NCBI RefSeq assembly: GCF_000332155.1 | Contig: NZ_KB235904.1 | Span: 1,386,590 to 1,450,589 of the forward strand | Origin: Kamptonema formosum PCC 6407 | GTDB lineage: Bacteria > Cyanobacteriota > Cyanobacteriia > Cyanobacteriales > Microcoleaceae | Length of the DNA stretch: 64,000 nt | Direction: 5' to 3' | Part shown: in pieces, positions 53,959 to 63,437 of the stretch | Layout of the letters: each line of letters opens with the position of its first letter | Position numbering within the stretch: position 1 is the stretch's first letter | Notes under the pieces: model-generated | The model's database searches: none | Told to the model about the DNA's origin: nothing | The model's input: the letters and a program-made list of their open reading frames with translations, nothing else | Made by a program: the position numbers and the translations under genes

Positions 53959-56900
53959 TTACTTCAGATATTGGTTTAAAAATTCCCGGATTTGTTTAAG
54001 CTGAAACCCTTTAGCAAGTTGGCGCAAATGGGTGACAAATGGAACTAATTGTGGATCTACTATTTCAAGTCTGCTAATTTCCTCCAAAATAGCTTCGATG
54101 TCACCAATCACAACCAACTTTAGTAATGCAGAAATTGACTCAGAGTCAGGAGTATGGATAGAGGAAGGATAGTCAAGAGATTTTTTAGATTCTCCTTTTT
54201 TCCTAATTCTTTCTTCCCGATCTTCATAAATCCATTCTAAATCCAAATGTATCCGTAGCCGTTCTAAAAGTTGTGATGCTTCTACAGGTTTGCGGAGAAA
54301 TTGATCGCAGCCTGCGAGCAGGCTTTCTTCCTGAGTATTATGAAAAACGCTAGCACTTAGGGCAAGCAAAACTACATTTTTTAGTTCTGGTATTCTCCGC
54401 AGACACCTGGTAGCTTCAAAGCCGTCCATAACTGGCATTAGCAAGTCCATTAAAATCACATTTGGTAAAAATTCTACTGCTTTTTGTAAACAGTCTTTGC
54501 CGTCTGCGGCCTCCATAATTTCAAAGCCAATGCGGGAAAGTAACCTCCGCAACATCGCGCGATTGATATCGTTATCATCTACTATTAGCACTTTCCGCTT
54601 ATTGCCTGTGAAACCGACAATTCTGCCTTTTTCTGGGGGTGCGGCTAATTCGCAGTAAGTGCCTGCTGATGGCAACTCTAAATCTATCCAGAAAACACTC
54701 CCTTTGCCCAAACTACTTTTGACACTAATTTCACCCCCCATCATTTTCACTAATTTATAACTAATAGAAAGTCCCAAGCCTGTGCCTTCAATAGAATAAA
54801 CGCGATCGCTAACTTGGTGGAATGGCAAAAATATTTCTTCTAATTTGTTTTCCTCTATGCCGATACCAGTATCTTCTACTTGAAACCGAATTTTGGTAAT
54901 TGGTAATGGGTAGTTGATAGCTGTTAGTTGTTCGGTTTTAGTTGTTCCTTGTTCTTTTTTACTGGTAATTCCCAGTCCCCAGTCTCCAGTCTCTCCCCAG
55001 TCTCCAGCTTCTACATAGCCAACTCTAAAAGTTACGCTGCCACTGTTAGTAAACTTCACTGCATTACCCAGTAAATTAATCAAAACTTGCCGTAACCTTT
55101 TATCATCACCACAAACATAGGTAGGTAGGGAAGATATTTGCTCGCAAGTAAAGGCAATATTTTTTTGTGCAGATCGCATCTGGAATAGGTCGGCAATATT
55201 TTTGACGAAATTAGGTAAATTAAACTCTACGGGAGAGAGTTCCATTTTTCGGGCTTCAATTTTTGAGAGGTCTAAAATATCTTCAATTAGGGTGAGTAGG
55301 TGTTCGCCGCATTGCTGAATATTACCCAGGCTTTCCTGTTGGTCTTCAGTGATATTTTTGTCGGCCTTGATCAATTGAACATAACCTAAAATTCCATTTA
55401 AAGGTGTGCGGAGTTCGTGACTCATATTCGCTAGAAATTCGCTTTTAGCGCGGTTAGCAGCTTCTGCGACTTCTTTCGCTTGTTGCAAGGCGGATTCTGC
55501 CTGCTTGCGATCGCAGATTTCAGTTTTAGCTTGTGCGAATAACGTCGATTGTTGGATGGCAATCCCCAACTGCACGCACAACTGTCTCAGAGATTCTATC
55601 TCAGATGGCTGCCAGACACGGCGGCCCGTGCAGTGGTGGGCAATCAGCAGACCCCAAAGCCGAGTTTGAATTGGGGATTTTGAATTCTCCTTGTTATATT
55701 CTGAATCGGGACTATTTTGCAGAATTGGTACTACCAAAAAAGCTTTCACCTGCAACTGCATCAGCAAATTCAGATAGCAAGCATTTAGATCGCCAACATT
55801 AATATCTTCTACGGCTTGAATTCTCCCTTGCTCGTAGAGAGAAACATAGAGTTCCGTAAAGCAATTATCTTGAATATCTTGACCAAGAATAGACCTACAA
55901 AACTCATCAACCGACTCGACAACTACAAGGCCAGTCCAATCAGGATTAAATCGGTAGATAATCGTGCGCTCTATTTGTAAAAATTGCCTGACTTCCAAGA
56001 CAGCGGTACTGAGGACTTCTTCAAGGTTAAGAGACTGACGAATGCGCTCAACGCTGGCTCCTACAAGTCGCTCTCGCTTTAACTGCTGTTGCAATGCAAC
56101 TTCGGCTTGTTGGCGTAACCGCAGCTCGTTATAGACATCGCTGATGTCGCGAGCTACCCAGATTACTGAATTTTCCGACACGGGAGAAATAGTGGCAAAA
56201 AACCACAATTCACAGTTGCCTGCGAACAAGCTGTACTCAAAATTAACTGTCTGCTTTGTTTCTAGAGCTTGCCGAATTTTACTCAAAAAAAGCTCGTCCC
56301 TGGACTCGTTTAAAAATTTTTCTATTGTCGGGGTAATAGTATCAATAGCATTAGCATAAAGGCGAGCAGGGTTTGTGGGGGCAACTTTTACATTAGTCGC
56401 TTCCGCATCAATAACGAGTATAATATCTGTCATTGCTTCAAATAGAGCGTTCATTTCCGCATAGGAATTTTGTAGTTTTTCTTCGAGAATTTTACTGTCG
56501 CTGATGTCTTTATGAGTACCAGTCATCCGTAGTGGTTTGTTCCATTCATCGCGAACTGTTACTTTTCCGCAATCGGAAATCCACTTCCATGCGCCAAATT
56601 TACTCCGCATTCGATATTCTGCTTTGTAGAATTCAGTTTCACCTTCTAGGTGGCTATTCCTGGCTGCAAGTACACTTTCTTTATCATTTGGATGTAGCAA
56701 TTTTTCCCAGGAGTTAATACTTTCTTCGATCTCGTCAATTTGATAGCCGAGCATGGTTTTCCACTGAGCATCAAAATAGGTTTTGCCCGTGCTAATATTC
56801 CAATCCCACAGTCCGAGAGCGCTAGCTTCCATTGCTAAGTAAAAGCGCTCTTCGCTCTCCCGCAAAGCTGCTTCTGCATTTTTGCGCTGGATGTGAAAAC

Positions 56901-58710
56901 TCAACTGAGCCACAGCAGCTTTTACCAGTTCAACTAAATGAGGTTGGTGGACAATATGATTGCGGTTAAAGAAAACTAAGACAGCAAAAACTTTTTCTCC
57001 CTCGCAAATTGGTACGCCAAAACACGCTTTTAATCCCATTTTAGCGGCAATTTGGGAGCGCTTAAAAGTTGACAATTCAACGAGGGTAACATCTTCTATC
57101 CATTCTGGCTTACCTGTCATCCAAATTCGGCCTGCTAACCCCTCTCCTGGTGGATATTGCAAATTTTTGCTTTCGCGCCGAAACTGTTCTAAAGCGCGAT
57201 CGCTGGCATACCATCCATCGCTACATTCTAAAAATGTGCCTTCAGCATTAGGAATCCAAGCTTCTGCCAAATCCCAGCCAATGTTAGCACAAAATAATCC
57301 CAAAATGACTGTTAAGGCATCCTGAAAATCCAAGGAGCGATTAATCGCACCAGTTGCTGTCAGTAATAATCTGATTTCTATTTCTGTTTGCTTTTGTTCG
57401 GTGATGTCAGTCGCAGTACCAAGAATTTGTTTGAGCTTACCTTCTGGGGTTCTGGTGAAAGTTGTATCGCGGCTGCAAAGCCAGCGCCAACTGCCGTCTC
57501 GATGTCGGATGCGGTATTCTATTTCAAAGATGTCCCCATCACTGCTATTTTCTATTTGTTTGAGGTAAGCAGGTATTCTGACTAAATCTTCCGGGTGCAT
57601 TAGAGTGCGGAAAATTTGAGGGCCTATTGCTTGAATTTCTACTGCTGTATAGCCGAGAATCTGGTAGACACCAGAAGAAACGTAAGGAAAAGATATTGAA
57701 CCGTCTGGTGATAGTTGGAATTGATAAATTATTCCTGGTATGTTAGCGGCTAGTCTTTGGAACCTAGCTTCACTTTCTTGTAAGGCTTTTTCTTGACGCT
57801 TAGACTCTGTAATGTCTCTAATTGTACCTACTAAAAATTTACGACCATCTGCTTGTTCAAGTATAGTTTTTTTAGTGGAAATTATGTGCAAATTCCCCTG
57901 ACCATCCGTAAAATTTTCTTCGTTTTCATTGGTTATGCCTGTCCTAAATACCAGTTCGTCTTTTTCTCGAAAAATATCAGCTTCTTCTTTAGGAAAACAA
58001 TCATAATCTGATTTGCCAATTAGTTCACTATGAGGCTTTCCCATGAGCTGGCAAAAGGCATTGTTTAAAATAATCCAGCGATGCTGCTCATCTTTGACAA
58101 AAATAGGGTCAGGATTAGAATTAATTATGTGGTTTAAAAATTCTTCTGAACATTTTACTGGTAGTTTATAGCAGCCATTATCGCGATCGTTATCGATGCT
58201 ATTTGACGGGGTAATAATGGCTATGCTCACTAGGTTATTATCAATTGCCGAGGTATATTTCTCTGTACTTTGCTGTAGAATTTGTTGACTATGTTGGCGC
58301 TCGACTGCGTAGCGTAGAGAGCGAATTAAAATTTCGCTGTTGATTTTAATTTTTATTAGATAGTCTTGGGCTCCAGCTTGGATTGACTGAATGGCTAATT
58401 CTTCATTAGTATTCGAGGTCAAAACTACTATGGGAGTATTGAGGCTGTATTTTTTTAACCGCGCAACGGTATCTATTCCTCGACTGTCAGGTAGTGAAAG
58501 GTCTAATAAAATTACGTCGAAATTTTCTTGATTGAGGAGTTGCTGCGCTCTGCTGACGCGCTCTACTCTGGTAATAGATAAGTGCGGCGCAAAATTGCTG
58601 GTCAATAAAAATTCTTCAATTAATTCGGCTTCCTCTAAATTATCTTCTACTACTAGAAGTTTCAATCCCTGGTTTGTTATATCTTTTTTAAAAAATGTTG
58701 TCATTTTCAT
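53959..58710 (-). CDS. Receiver-PAS/GAF hybrid histidine kinase with a cyanobacteriochrome-like GAF
   Basis: This 1583-residue hybrid kinase is ordered receiver (about 12-135), PAS x2 (185-435), GAF (440-600), PAS x2 (605-860), GAF (870-1050), HisKA with H1098 in [10 protein letters not shown], HATPase_c (1195-1350), receiver (1375-1490; VILMDLLMPVMDG) and a tail ending FLNQYLK. The second GAF carries C950 in QDNCF and C978 in ACYLNLL, again 28 residues apart as in DXCF cyanobacteriochromes, with Tyr after the canonical Cys. The HATPase has an insert of about 38 residues (EAGDWGETGDWG..., 54895-55015) derived from intergenic repeats. The two receivers and the kinase suggest a branched phosphorelay with its neighbours. 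Confidence 0.9.
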   Translation of the reverse strand: MKMTTFFKKDITNQGLKLLVVEDNLEEAELIEEFLLTSNFAPHLSITRVERVSRAQQLLNQENFDVILLDLSLPDSRGIDTVARLKKYSLNTPIVVLTSNTNEELAIQSIQAGAQDYLIKIKINSEILIRSLRYAVERQHSQQILQQSTEKYTSAIDNNLVSIAIITPSNSIDNDRDNGCYKLPVKCSEEFLNHIINSNPDPIFVKDEQHRWIILNNAFCQLMGKPHSELIGKSDYDCFPKEEADIFREKDELVFRTGITNENEENFTDGQGNLHIISTKKTILEQADGRKFLVGTIRDITESKRQEKALQESEARFQRLAANIPGIIYQFQLSPDGSISFPYVSSGVYQILGYTAVEIQAIGPQIFRTLMHPEDLVRIPAYLKQIENSSDGDIFEIEYRIRHRDGSWRWLCSRDTTFTRTPEGKLKQILGTATDITEQKQTEIEIRLLLTATGAINRSLDFQDALTVILGLFCANIGWDLAEAWIPNAEGTFLECSDGWYASDRALEQFRRESKNLQYPPGEGLAGRIWMTGKPEWIEDVTLVELSTFKRSQIAAKMGLKACFGVPICEGEKVFAVLVFFNRNHIVHQPHLVELVKAAVAQLSFHIQRKNAEAALRESEERFYLAMEASALGLWDWNISTGKTYFDAQWKTMLGYQIDEIEESINSWEKLLHPNDKESVLAARNSHLEGETEFYKAEYRMRSKFGAWKWISDCGKVTVRDEWNKPLRMTGTHKDISDSKILEEKLQNSYAEMNALFEAMTDIILVIDAEATNVKVAPTNPARLYANAIDTITPTIEKFLNESRDELFLSKIRQALETKQTVNFEYSLFAGNCELWFFATISPVSENSVIWVARDISDVYNELRLRQQAEVALQQQLKRERLVGASVERIRQSLNLEEVLSTAVLEVRQFLQIERTIIYRFNPDWTGLVVVESVDEFCRSILGQDIQDNCFTELYVSLYEQGRIQAVEDINVGDLNACYLNLLMQLQVKAFLVVPILQNSPDSEYNKENSKSPIQTRLWGLLIAHHCTGRRVWQPSEIESLRQLCVQLGIAIQQSTLFAQAKTEICDRKQAESALQQAKEVAEAANRAKSEFLANMSHELRTPLNGILGYVQLIKADKNITEDQQESLGNIQQCGEHLLTLIEDILDLSKIEARKMELSPVEFNLPNFVKNIADLFQMRSAQKNIAFTCEQISSLPTYVCGDDKRLRQVLINLLGNAVKFTNSGSVTFRVGYVEAGDWGETGDWGLGITSKKEQGTTKTEQLTAINYPLPITKIRFQVEDTGIGIEENKLEEIFLPFHQVSDRVYSIEGTGLGLSISYKLVKMMGGEISVKSSLGKGSVFWIDLELPSAGTYCELAAPPEKGRIVGFTGNKRKVLIVDDNDINRAMLRRLLSRIGFEIMEAADGKDCLQKAVEFLPNVILMDLLMPVMDGFEATRCLRRIPELKNVVLLALSASVFHNTQEESLLAGCDQFLRKPVEASQLLERLRIHLDLEWIYEDREERIRKKGESKKSLDYPSSIHTPDSESISALLKLVVIGDIEAILEEISRLEIVDPQLVPFVTHLRQLAKGFQLKQIREFLNQYLK

Positions 58711-58966
58711 TAACCATAAACGTTAAGAGAATTATCTACATTTGTAAGTAGGAGGACATCATTAAACCTAAACATTGCTTCTGAAAGCAGGGTATCTCAC
58801 TCTTTTCTCTGGCGCTCTTGATATATAACTAAATTTTTCTGCCTTCTGCCTTCTACTTATCAAAAAGTATGTTGTCAAACAGTTGCTTTGTCAACAAAAC
58901 TTTAAACTATTTTAATTATTTTGCTAAGTTACTGGCAGCAGCTATTTAAACCGATGCGGGTGAGAA

Positions 58967-60667
58967 TTAAGGCTTGGAAACTACTTGACAAATCCGATTT
59001 CTGCCTTTTGCTTTAGCTTGATAGAGGGCGCGATCGGCACTCTGAATTAGGCTGTCGGGAGAAGCATCAGCAAGGGGAAGTGCGCTAGCAATTCCAAAAC
59101 TGAGGGTGATGTACGGGTTAATACTGGATTGGGGGTGGGGAAGCTTCAGTATTTCTACGGAGGTGCGAATTGCTCTGGCGACAGCGATCGCGCCTTCTAT
59201 GCTTGTATTTGGCAGAAGTACGGTAAATTCTTCACCGCCGTAACGGGCAGCTAAATCGGCCGGACGTTTGATAGAGGTGGCGATCGCACAGGCAACTCGG
59301 ACTAAACAGGCATCGCCAGCAGGATGACCCCAGCAATCGTTATAAAGCTTAAAAAAGTCGATATCACAGATAATTAAAGATAGCGAAACTAGCTCTCGCG
59401 CGCACCGCCGCCACTCCAAGTTTAAGGCGCGATTAAATTGGCGACGGTTGGCAATTCCGGTTAATTCATCTGTAGTCGCCAGTCGCTGCAATTTGCGGTT
59501 AGCTATCTCTAAGTGGCCGTAAAGTTCTGACTGCTGAATAGCAAGTGCTACTTGATTTGCCAACTGCTGCAAAAAATCCACTTCCCACTGTTGCCACTGC
59601 CTAGAATTACTGCAATGATATACTGCCAATATCCCCCAAAGCAGATGTTTTTTGGGCAAACGATCGAGTAAAATTTTCTCCCCCTCTTCCCATTTTTCAA
59701 TCTCTTCATCTCCCCCTTTTTCGCTATCCCACTTTTGCCTTCTCAGTTCTGATGTTTGCCATATAGGTACTGTCAAAACTGCTTTAATATGAAATTCGGC
59801 AAACAATTTTTTGTCTTCTGCATCTAGTTGTGCCGTATTGATATCTTCTACTGCCACAAAAGATTCCGTCTTGCTTACCCAGTCACAAGAAAGAGCTAAA
59901 GGTGCATCAATATCTCGGCTACCAACATAGCAGTTAAAAGACCCATCAGATGCGATCGCAGCACCTTCTTTCTCCTCTTGTCCTGCTTTTGTGGAACCTC
60001 GGCACCGATAAATTACAACGCGGTCAGTTTTCAGAAATTGTCGCACTTCTGCTACTGTCTTATGAAGAATATTGGCTAGTTGAATAGAACCACCTGCAAA
60101 CACGCTGGCCGGCACATCAGAGTAGTAATCTAAATCGCTATTGGGTAGAGAAATTGAAATAATTGAAGAGCGGATACGCTCGATCATTCGCCCTAAAAGT
60201 TGCTCTCTTTGGGCTACTTGCCGCAAGGCTTCCTCCGTTCGCGATCGCGCGATCGCGTAATGCACAGCACGAACTAGCAATTGCCCGGAAAACCCCCTTT
60301 TGACTAGGTAATCCTGTGCTCCACAGCGTACTGCTTCAATTGCCATGTTTTCATCATTGAGTGAAGTTAAAACGACTATTGGAGCAGTTAATGCTTGTGC
60401 TTTCACGCTTTTGACAGTATCAATTCCAAAGCTGTCCGGTAAAGACAAATCTAATAAAATCGCGTCAAACTCTCCCTCTAGCAAACTTTTTAGCGCTAAG
60501 CTGAGGCGAGCAACTGTTTTGACCCGAATCTCGATATTACTGACTGAATCTAAAAACTCTTCTATCAGTTCGGCATCTACAGGGTCATCCTCCACCAAAA
60601 GAATTTTAAGCAATTGGTTAGGCGGAAGCACAACTTTAGCAGTGCGATCGGTGGGACGATATATCAT
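58967..60667 (-). CDS. Receiver-GAF-GGDEF diguanylate cyclase
   Basis: This 566-residue protein makes c-di-GMP and is the only clear small-molecule output of the cluster. It has a receiver (about 20-140; [26 protein letters not shown]), a GAF domain (about 190-390) and a GGDEF domain with GGEEF (487-491 counted from the upstream GTG). An I-site RPAD lies five residues before it, so product inhibition is expected. The GAF lacks the bilin cysteine and contains a low-complexity acidic insert (about 59660-59740). The frame opens at a GTG (60697), but the ATG at 60667 (MIYRPTDR) is a better start. It probably accepts phosphate from the neighbouring kinases. Confidence 0.9.
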   Translation of the reverse strand: MIYRPTDRTAKVVLPPNQLLKILLVEDDPVDAELIEEFLDSVSNIEIRVKTVARLSLALKSLLEGEFDAILLDLSLPDSFGIDTVKSVKAQALTAPIVVLTSLNDENMAIEAVRCGAQDYLVKRGFSGQLLVRAVHYAIARSRTEEALRQVAQREQLLGRMIERIRSSIISISLPNSDLDYYSDVPASVFAGGSIQLANILHKTVAEVRQFLKTDRVVIYRCRGSTKAGQEEKEGAAIASDGSFNCYVGSRDIDAPLALSCDWVSKTESFVAVEDINTAQLDAEDKKLFAEFHIKAVLTVPIWQTSELRRQKWDSEKGGDEEIEKWEEGEKILLDRLPKKHLLWGILAVYHCSNSRQWQQWEVDFLQQLANQVALAIQQSELYGHLEIANRKLQRLATTDELTGIANRRQFNRALNLEWRRCARELVSLSLIICDIDFFKLYNDCWGHPAGDACLVRVACAIATSIKRPADLAARYGGEEFTVLLPNTSIEGAIAVARAIRTSVEILKLPHPQSSINPYITLSFGIASALPLADASPDSLIQSADRALYQAKAKGRNRICQVVSKP

Positions 60668-60981
60668 CAGCCTATAGATAGTATTGGTCGTTAGCACGTC
60701 TGTTAATACCTACTACTCACAATATACCTAAAATATGCAAATAAGGGAAATTTTAAAAAATCTTATAAGTATTTGGCTCTAATTAAACCTAAAATACTGA
60801 TTCTCAGAAAGCGCCCTGATAATAGTCACTTCCCTTTTGCCTTAGCTTGAGCCTTAGTCTGAGCCTTCTACTTAGTAAATCTCTCTAACTTTATGCTAAA
60901 ATAATGTGATTAAAATTGGCAGCCTCATAAAACTCAACTCAAAACCACGCAGTGTTGCGAGGTACGAAGCAATCTCACAAC

Positions 60982-61473
60982 TTAAAACTCCGGTGGTAGG
61001 GAGATGATTTCAAACCAGTAACGGCACAAGGTATTCATCACCTCAACTAAGGCCTCAAAAGTTATAGGTTTAACTATGAAAGAATTAGCACCCAAGCGGT
61101 AGCAGTGAAGGATATCTCCATCTTGCTGTGAGGTAGTTAGTATCACTATCGGGATGTGGCGGAAGTTGGGGTCAGACTTAATCATCGCTAGGGCCTCTCT
61201 ACCGTCCAACTTCGGCATATTCAAATCTAGTAAGATGAGATTTGGGCAGGGTGAATTATTAGGATCGCCATATCGATCGCGGCGATACAAATAGTCTAGC
61301 AGTTTTTCGCCATTTTCAACACAGTAAAATGCGATCGCTAATGGAACTTCTCGCACTGCCTCCTGCACTAGAAAACAGACATCCTCGCTGTCATTAGCCA
61401 TTAAAATAGTAAATGTTTTTATCTCAGAGGCCACAGCTTTATTCACTCGCGGTGACTTTGGGACACTACGCAA
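60982..61473 (-). CDS. Rcp1-like response regulator
   Basis: This 163-residue receiver belongs to the group of Rcp1, the partner of the cyanobacterial phytochrome Cph1. Typical traits are the YLYRRDRYGDP segment (about 61-71), LILLDLNMPKLDG with D83, and LTTSQQDGDIL. The C-terminal helix extension (LCRYWFEIISLP) is used for dimerisation in Rcp1. The acidic pocket reads MANDSED in place of VEDNP, keeping one Asp. A TTG at 61471-61473 is the apparent start. No ATG alternative keeps the whole receiver. It may be a phosphate acceptor for the kinases around it. Confidence 0.88.
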   Translation of the reverse strand: MRSVPKSPRVNKAVASEIKTFTILMANDSEDVCFLVQEAVREVPLAIAFYCVENGEKLLDYLYRRDRYGDPNNSPCPNLILLDLNMPKLDGREALAMIKSDPNFRHIPIVILTTSQQDGDILHCYRLGANSFIVKPITFEALVEVMNTLCRYWFEIISLPPEF

Positions 61474-61866
61474 ATTTGAATAATTATCAATTATGCGTCA
61501 GACGACAACCTTGATAGTAGAAATAAGCTGATTCTGCATGGCAGGGTTGATTAACTGACAAATTCCCCAAAGTTTCTTGGCGGTATTTATAATAATAGAT
61601 GGTAGGTTCAGTACCATCCGCAATCACCAGCCAGTTCTTATGTATTTATACATAAATAATACCTAGCCTCTTGAGGTCGCACAGCTTCGCCCACTATCTC
61701 CTAATTGGTAATTATAGCAGTATCAGGACTTACGCACCCAACCACAAAAACCGAGTTTTTTACGAAAATACTTCGTTATGACCCAGAAATTCTCTCAAAA
61801 ACTGTTCGGCTGACGCTCACGGCCCAAGCCCGGTTTCTGTGACGACCTGCGTAAGTCCTAAGTATA
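61474..61866. other. Intergenic region with repeat element copy 4
   Basis: The region has no gene. It includes TATGTATTTATACATA, an AT-rich dyad near 61638, and repeat element copy 4 (61725-61859), which runs up to the stop codon of the next kinase. Confidence 0.6.
61725..61859. repeat. MITE-like element, copy 4
   Basis: The copy is bounded by GGACTTACGCACCCAACCA and CCTGCGTAAGTCC. The right inner arm is split by a 25-30 bp insertion (TGTTCGGCTGACGCTCACGG), itself a common cyanobacterial repeat. This is a third case of nesting in the family. Confidence 0.8.
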
Positions 61867-63363
61867 TTACAGTTTAATATAGGGAAGAGTAAAATAAAAA
61901 ATTGCGCCAGCACCTAGTTGAGATTCTACCCAAATTTGGCCGCCATGACGTTCCACAATCTTTTGACAAATTGCTAAACCAATGCCAGTACCAGTATATT
62001 CTTCCTGTGTATGCAGTCGCTGAAAAATTTGGAATATTCGCTCTGAATGTTTGGAATCAATGCCAATTCCATTATCGCTGACAGAGAATAACCAGTCTGT
62101 TTCCCGACGCTCAGCATTAAGGTGAATTATCGGGGGCTCGTCGCGGCGATACTTAATAGCATTCCCAATTAAATTCTGAAACACTTGCACCATTTGAGAA
62201 CAATCCCCGATGACTGTAGGTAAGTCACAGCGGCTAACAGTGGCTTGATTTTTGCGGATGGCTAAGTGTAAGTTACCACAAGCTTCTTCAAAAATTTGAT
62301 TGCAATCTGTTGGCTCAAAATCTTTACTTTTCTTACTAACCCGCGAATATTCTAGCAAATCATCAATTAGCGACTGCATACGCACAGAGCCTTTAATCAT
62401 TTTCTGAATAAACTTCATCGCATTAGCGTCAATTTTGTCTCTGTAGCGCCCTTCTAAAAGTTGAGCATAGCTGGCTATTGTTGATAGAGGTGCTTGCAAA
62501 TCGTGGGAAGCAACATAAGCAAACTGTTCGAGTTCCGCATTAGAACGAGCCAATTCTTCTTCTGCTTGTTTGCGGGCTGTAATGTTGTGAAAAGTCACTG
62601 CGAAGCCGTCATTTAACTTAACAGCAACAATTTGCAACCAACAAGGACTAAGCTTTTCCTGTTCGTAATAAAACTCTGTATCTAGTGGCTCTCCTGTTTC
62701 GACTACAGAAACATATAAATCAAAGAGACCATTTTTGCGATGCAGAGGCATTTCTTCTAACAAATATTTACCAACTAGCTCTTCTGATTTGAGATCTAAG
62801 ATGGCTTCAACCGAGTGGTTCACCAAAATCCATTGGAAATCAACAATCTTTCTCTCTTGGTTCCTGACAGTAGCAAAAGCGGCTATCCCATCGAGAGAGC
62901 TGTTCAATATACTTGCTATAAGTGACTGCGACTGTTGCAAGAGAGCATTTTGCTCTTCTAATTTATTTTGCAGCTTTTGAAGGGCAATTTGGGTATCAAT
63001 TCGAGCTAAAACTTCTTCCACTTGAAACGGCTTAGTAATATAATCTACGCCCCCCACTTGAAAAGCTTTAATTTTATATTGAACATCATCTAAACCGCTT
63101 AAGAAAATGATGGGAACTGAGCGAGTTGATTCCATAGATTTCAGCTTTTGACAAAGTTCATAGCCGTCCATATCCGGCATCATAATATCAAGTAAAATTA
63201 AATTGGGTGGAGAGCCAAGCGCGGCATTAAGCCCTAATTGACCAGAGATCGCCCTTTTAACGTTATACCCCTGATCTGTCAGAATCTTTGATAAAAACCG
63301 TAAATTACTGGGTTGATCGTCCACAATTAATATTTTGAGCTTATTATTATCCATTGTCTTCAT
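61867..63363 (-). CDS. Receiver-PAS histidine kinase of the Cph1-like HisKA group
   Basis: This soluble kinase of about 498 residues has a receiver (about 7-125; ILIVDDQPSNLRFL, LILLDIMMPDMDGYE, ITKPF), a PAS domain (about 145-270) and HisKA with VASHDLQAPLSTIASYAQLL. The histidine is H293 counted from the upstream TTG. HATPase_c follows (VSDNGIGIDSKHSERIF, GTGIGLAICQKIVERHGG). This H-box type is that of Cph1 and many phytochrome kinases, which pair with Rcp1-type regulators. Such a regulator is encoded just downstream at 60982. The frame opens with TTG at 63381. The ATG at 63361-63363 (MKTMDNN) is preferred. Confidence 0.88.
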   Translation of the reverse strand: MKTMDNNKLKILIVDDQPSNLRFLSKILTDQGYNVKRAISGQLGLNAALGSPPNLILLDIMMPDMDGYELCQKLKSMESTRSVPIIFLSGLDDVQYKIKAFQVGGVDYITKPFQVEEVLARIDTQIALQKLQNKLEEQNALLQQSQSLIASILNSSLDGIAAFATVRNQERKIVDFQWILVNHSVEAILDLKSEELVGKYLLEEMPLHRKNGLFDLYVSVVETGEPLDTEFYYEQEKLSPCWLQIVAVKLNDGFAVTFHNITARKQAEEELARSNAELEQFAYVASHDLQAPLSTIASYAQLLEGRYRDKIDANAMKFIQKMIKGSVRMQSLIDDLLEYSRVSKKSKDFEPTDCNQIFEEACGNLHLAIRKNQATVSRCDLPTVIGDCSQMVQVFQNLIGNAIKYRRDEPPIIHLNAERRETDWLFSVSDNGIGIDSKHSERIFQIFQRLHTQEEYTGTGIGLAICQKIVERHGGQIWVESQLGAGAIFYFTLPYIKL

Positions 63364-63437
63364 ATTAAATTGGCTATACAATAGCTAAATCAAATAGTTT
63401 TTAGGAATTTCAGTAACTACCAGCGAGCATCGTCAAC

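Noticed and set aside
58967..60667. Bilin binding by the GAF domain of the diguanylate cyclase
   Set aside because: Neither the DXCF cysteine nor the canonical cysteine is present (AEDKKLFAEFHIKAVLTVPI-type region), so it is not expected to bind a bilin covalently.
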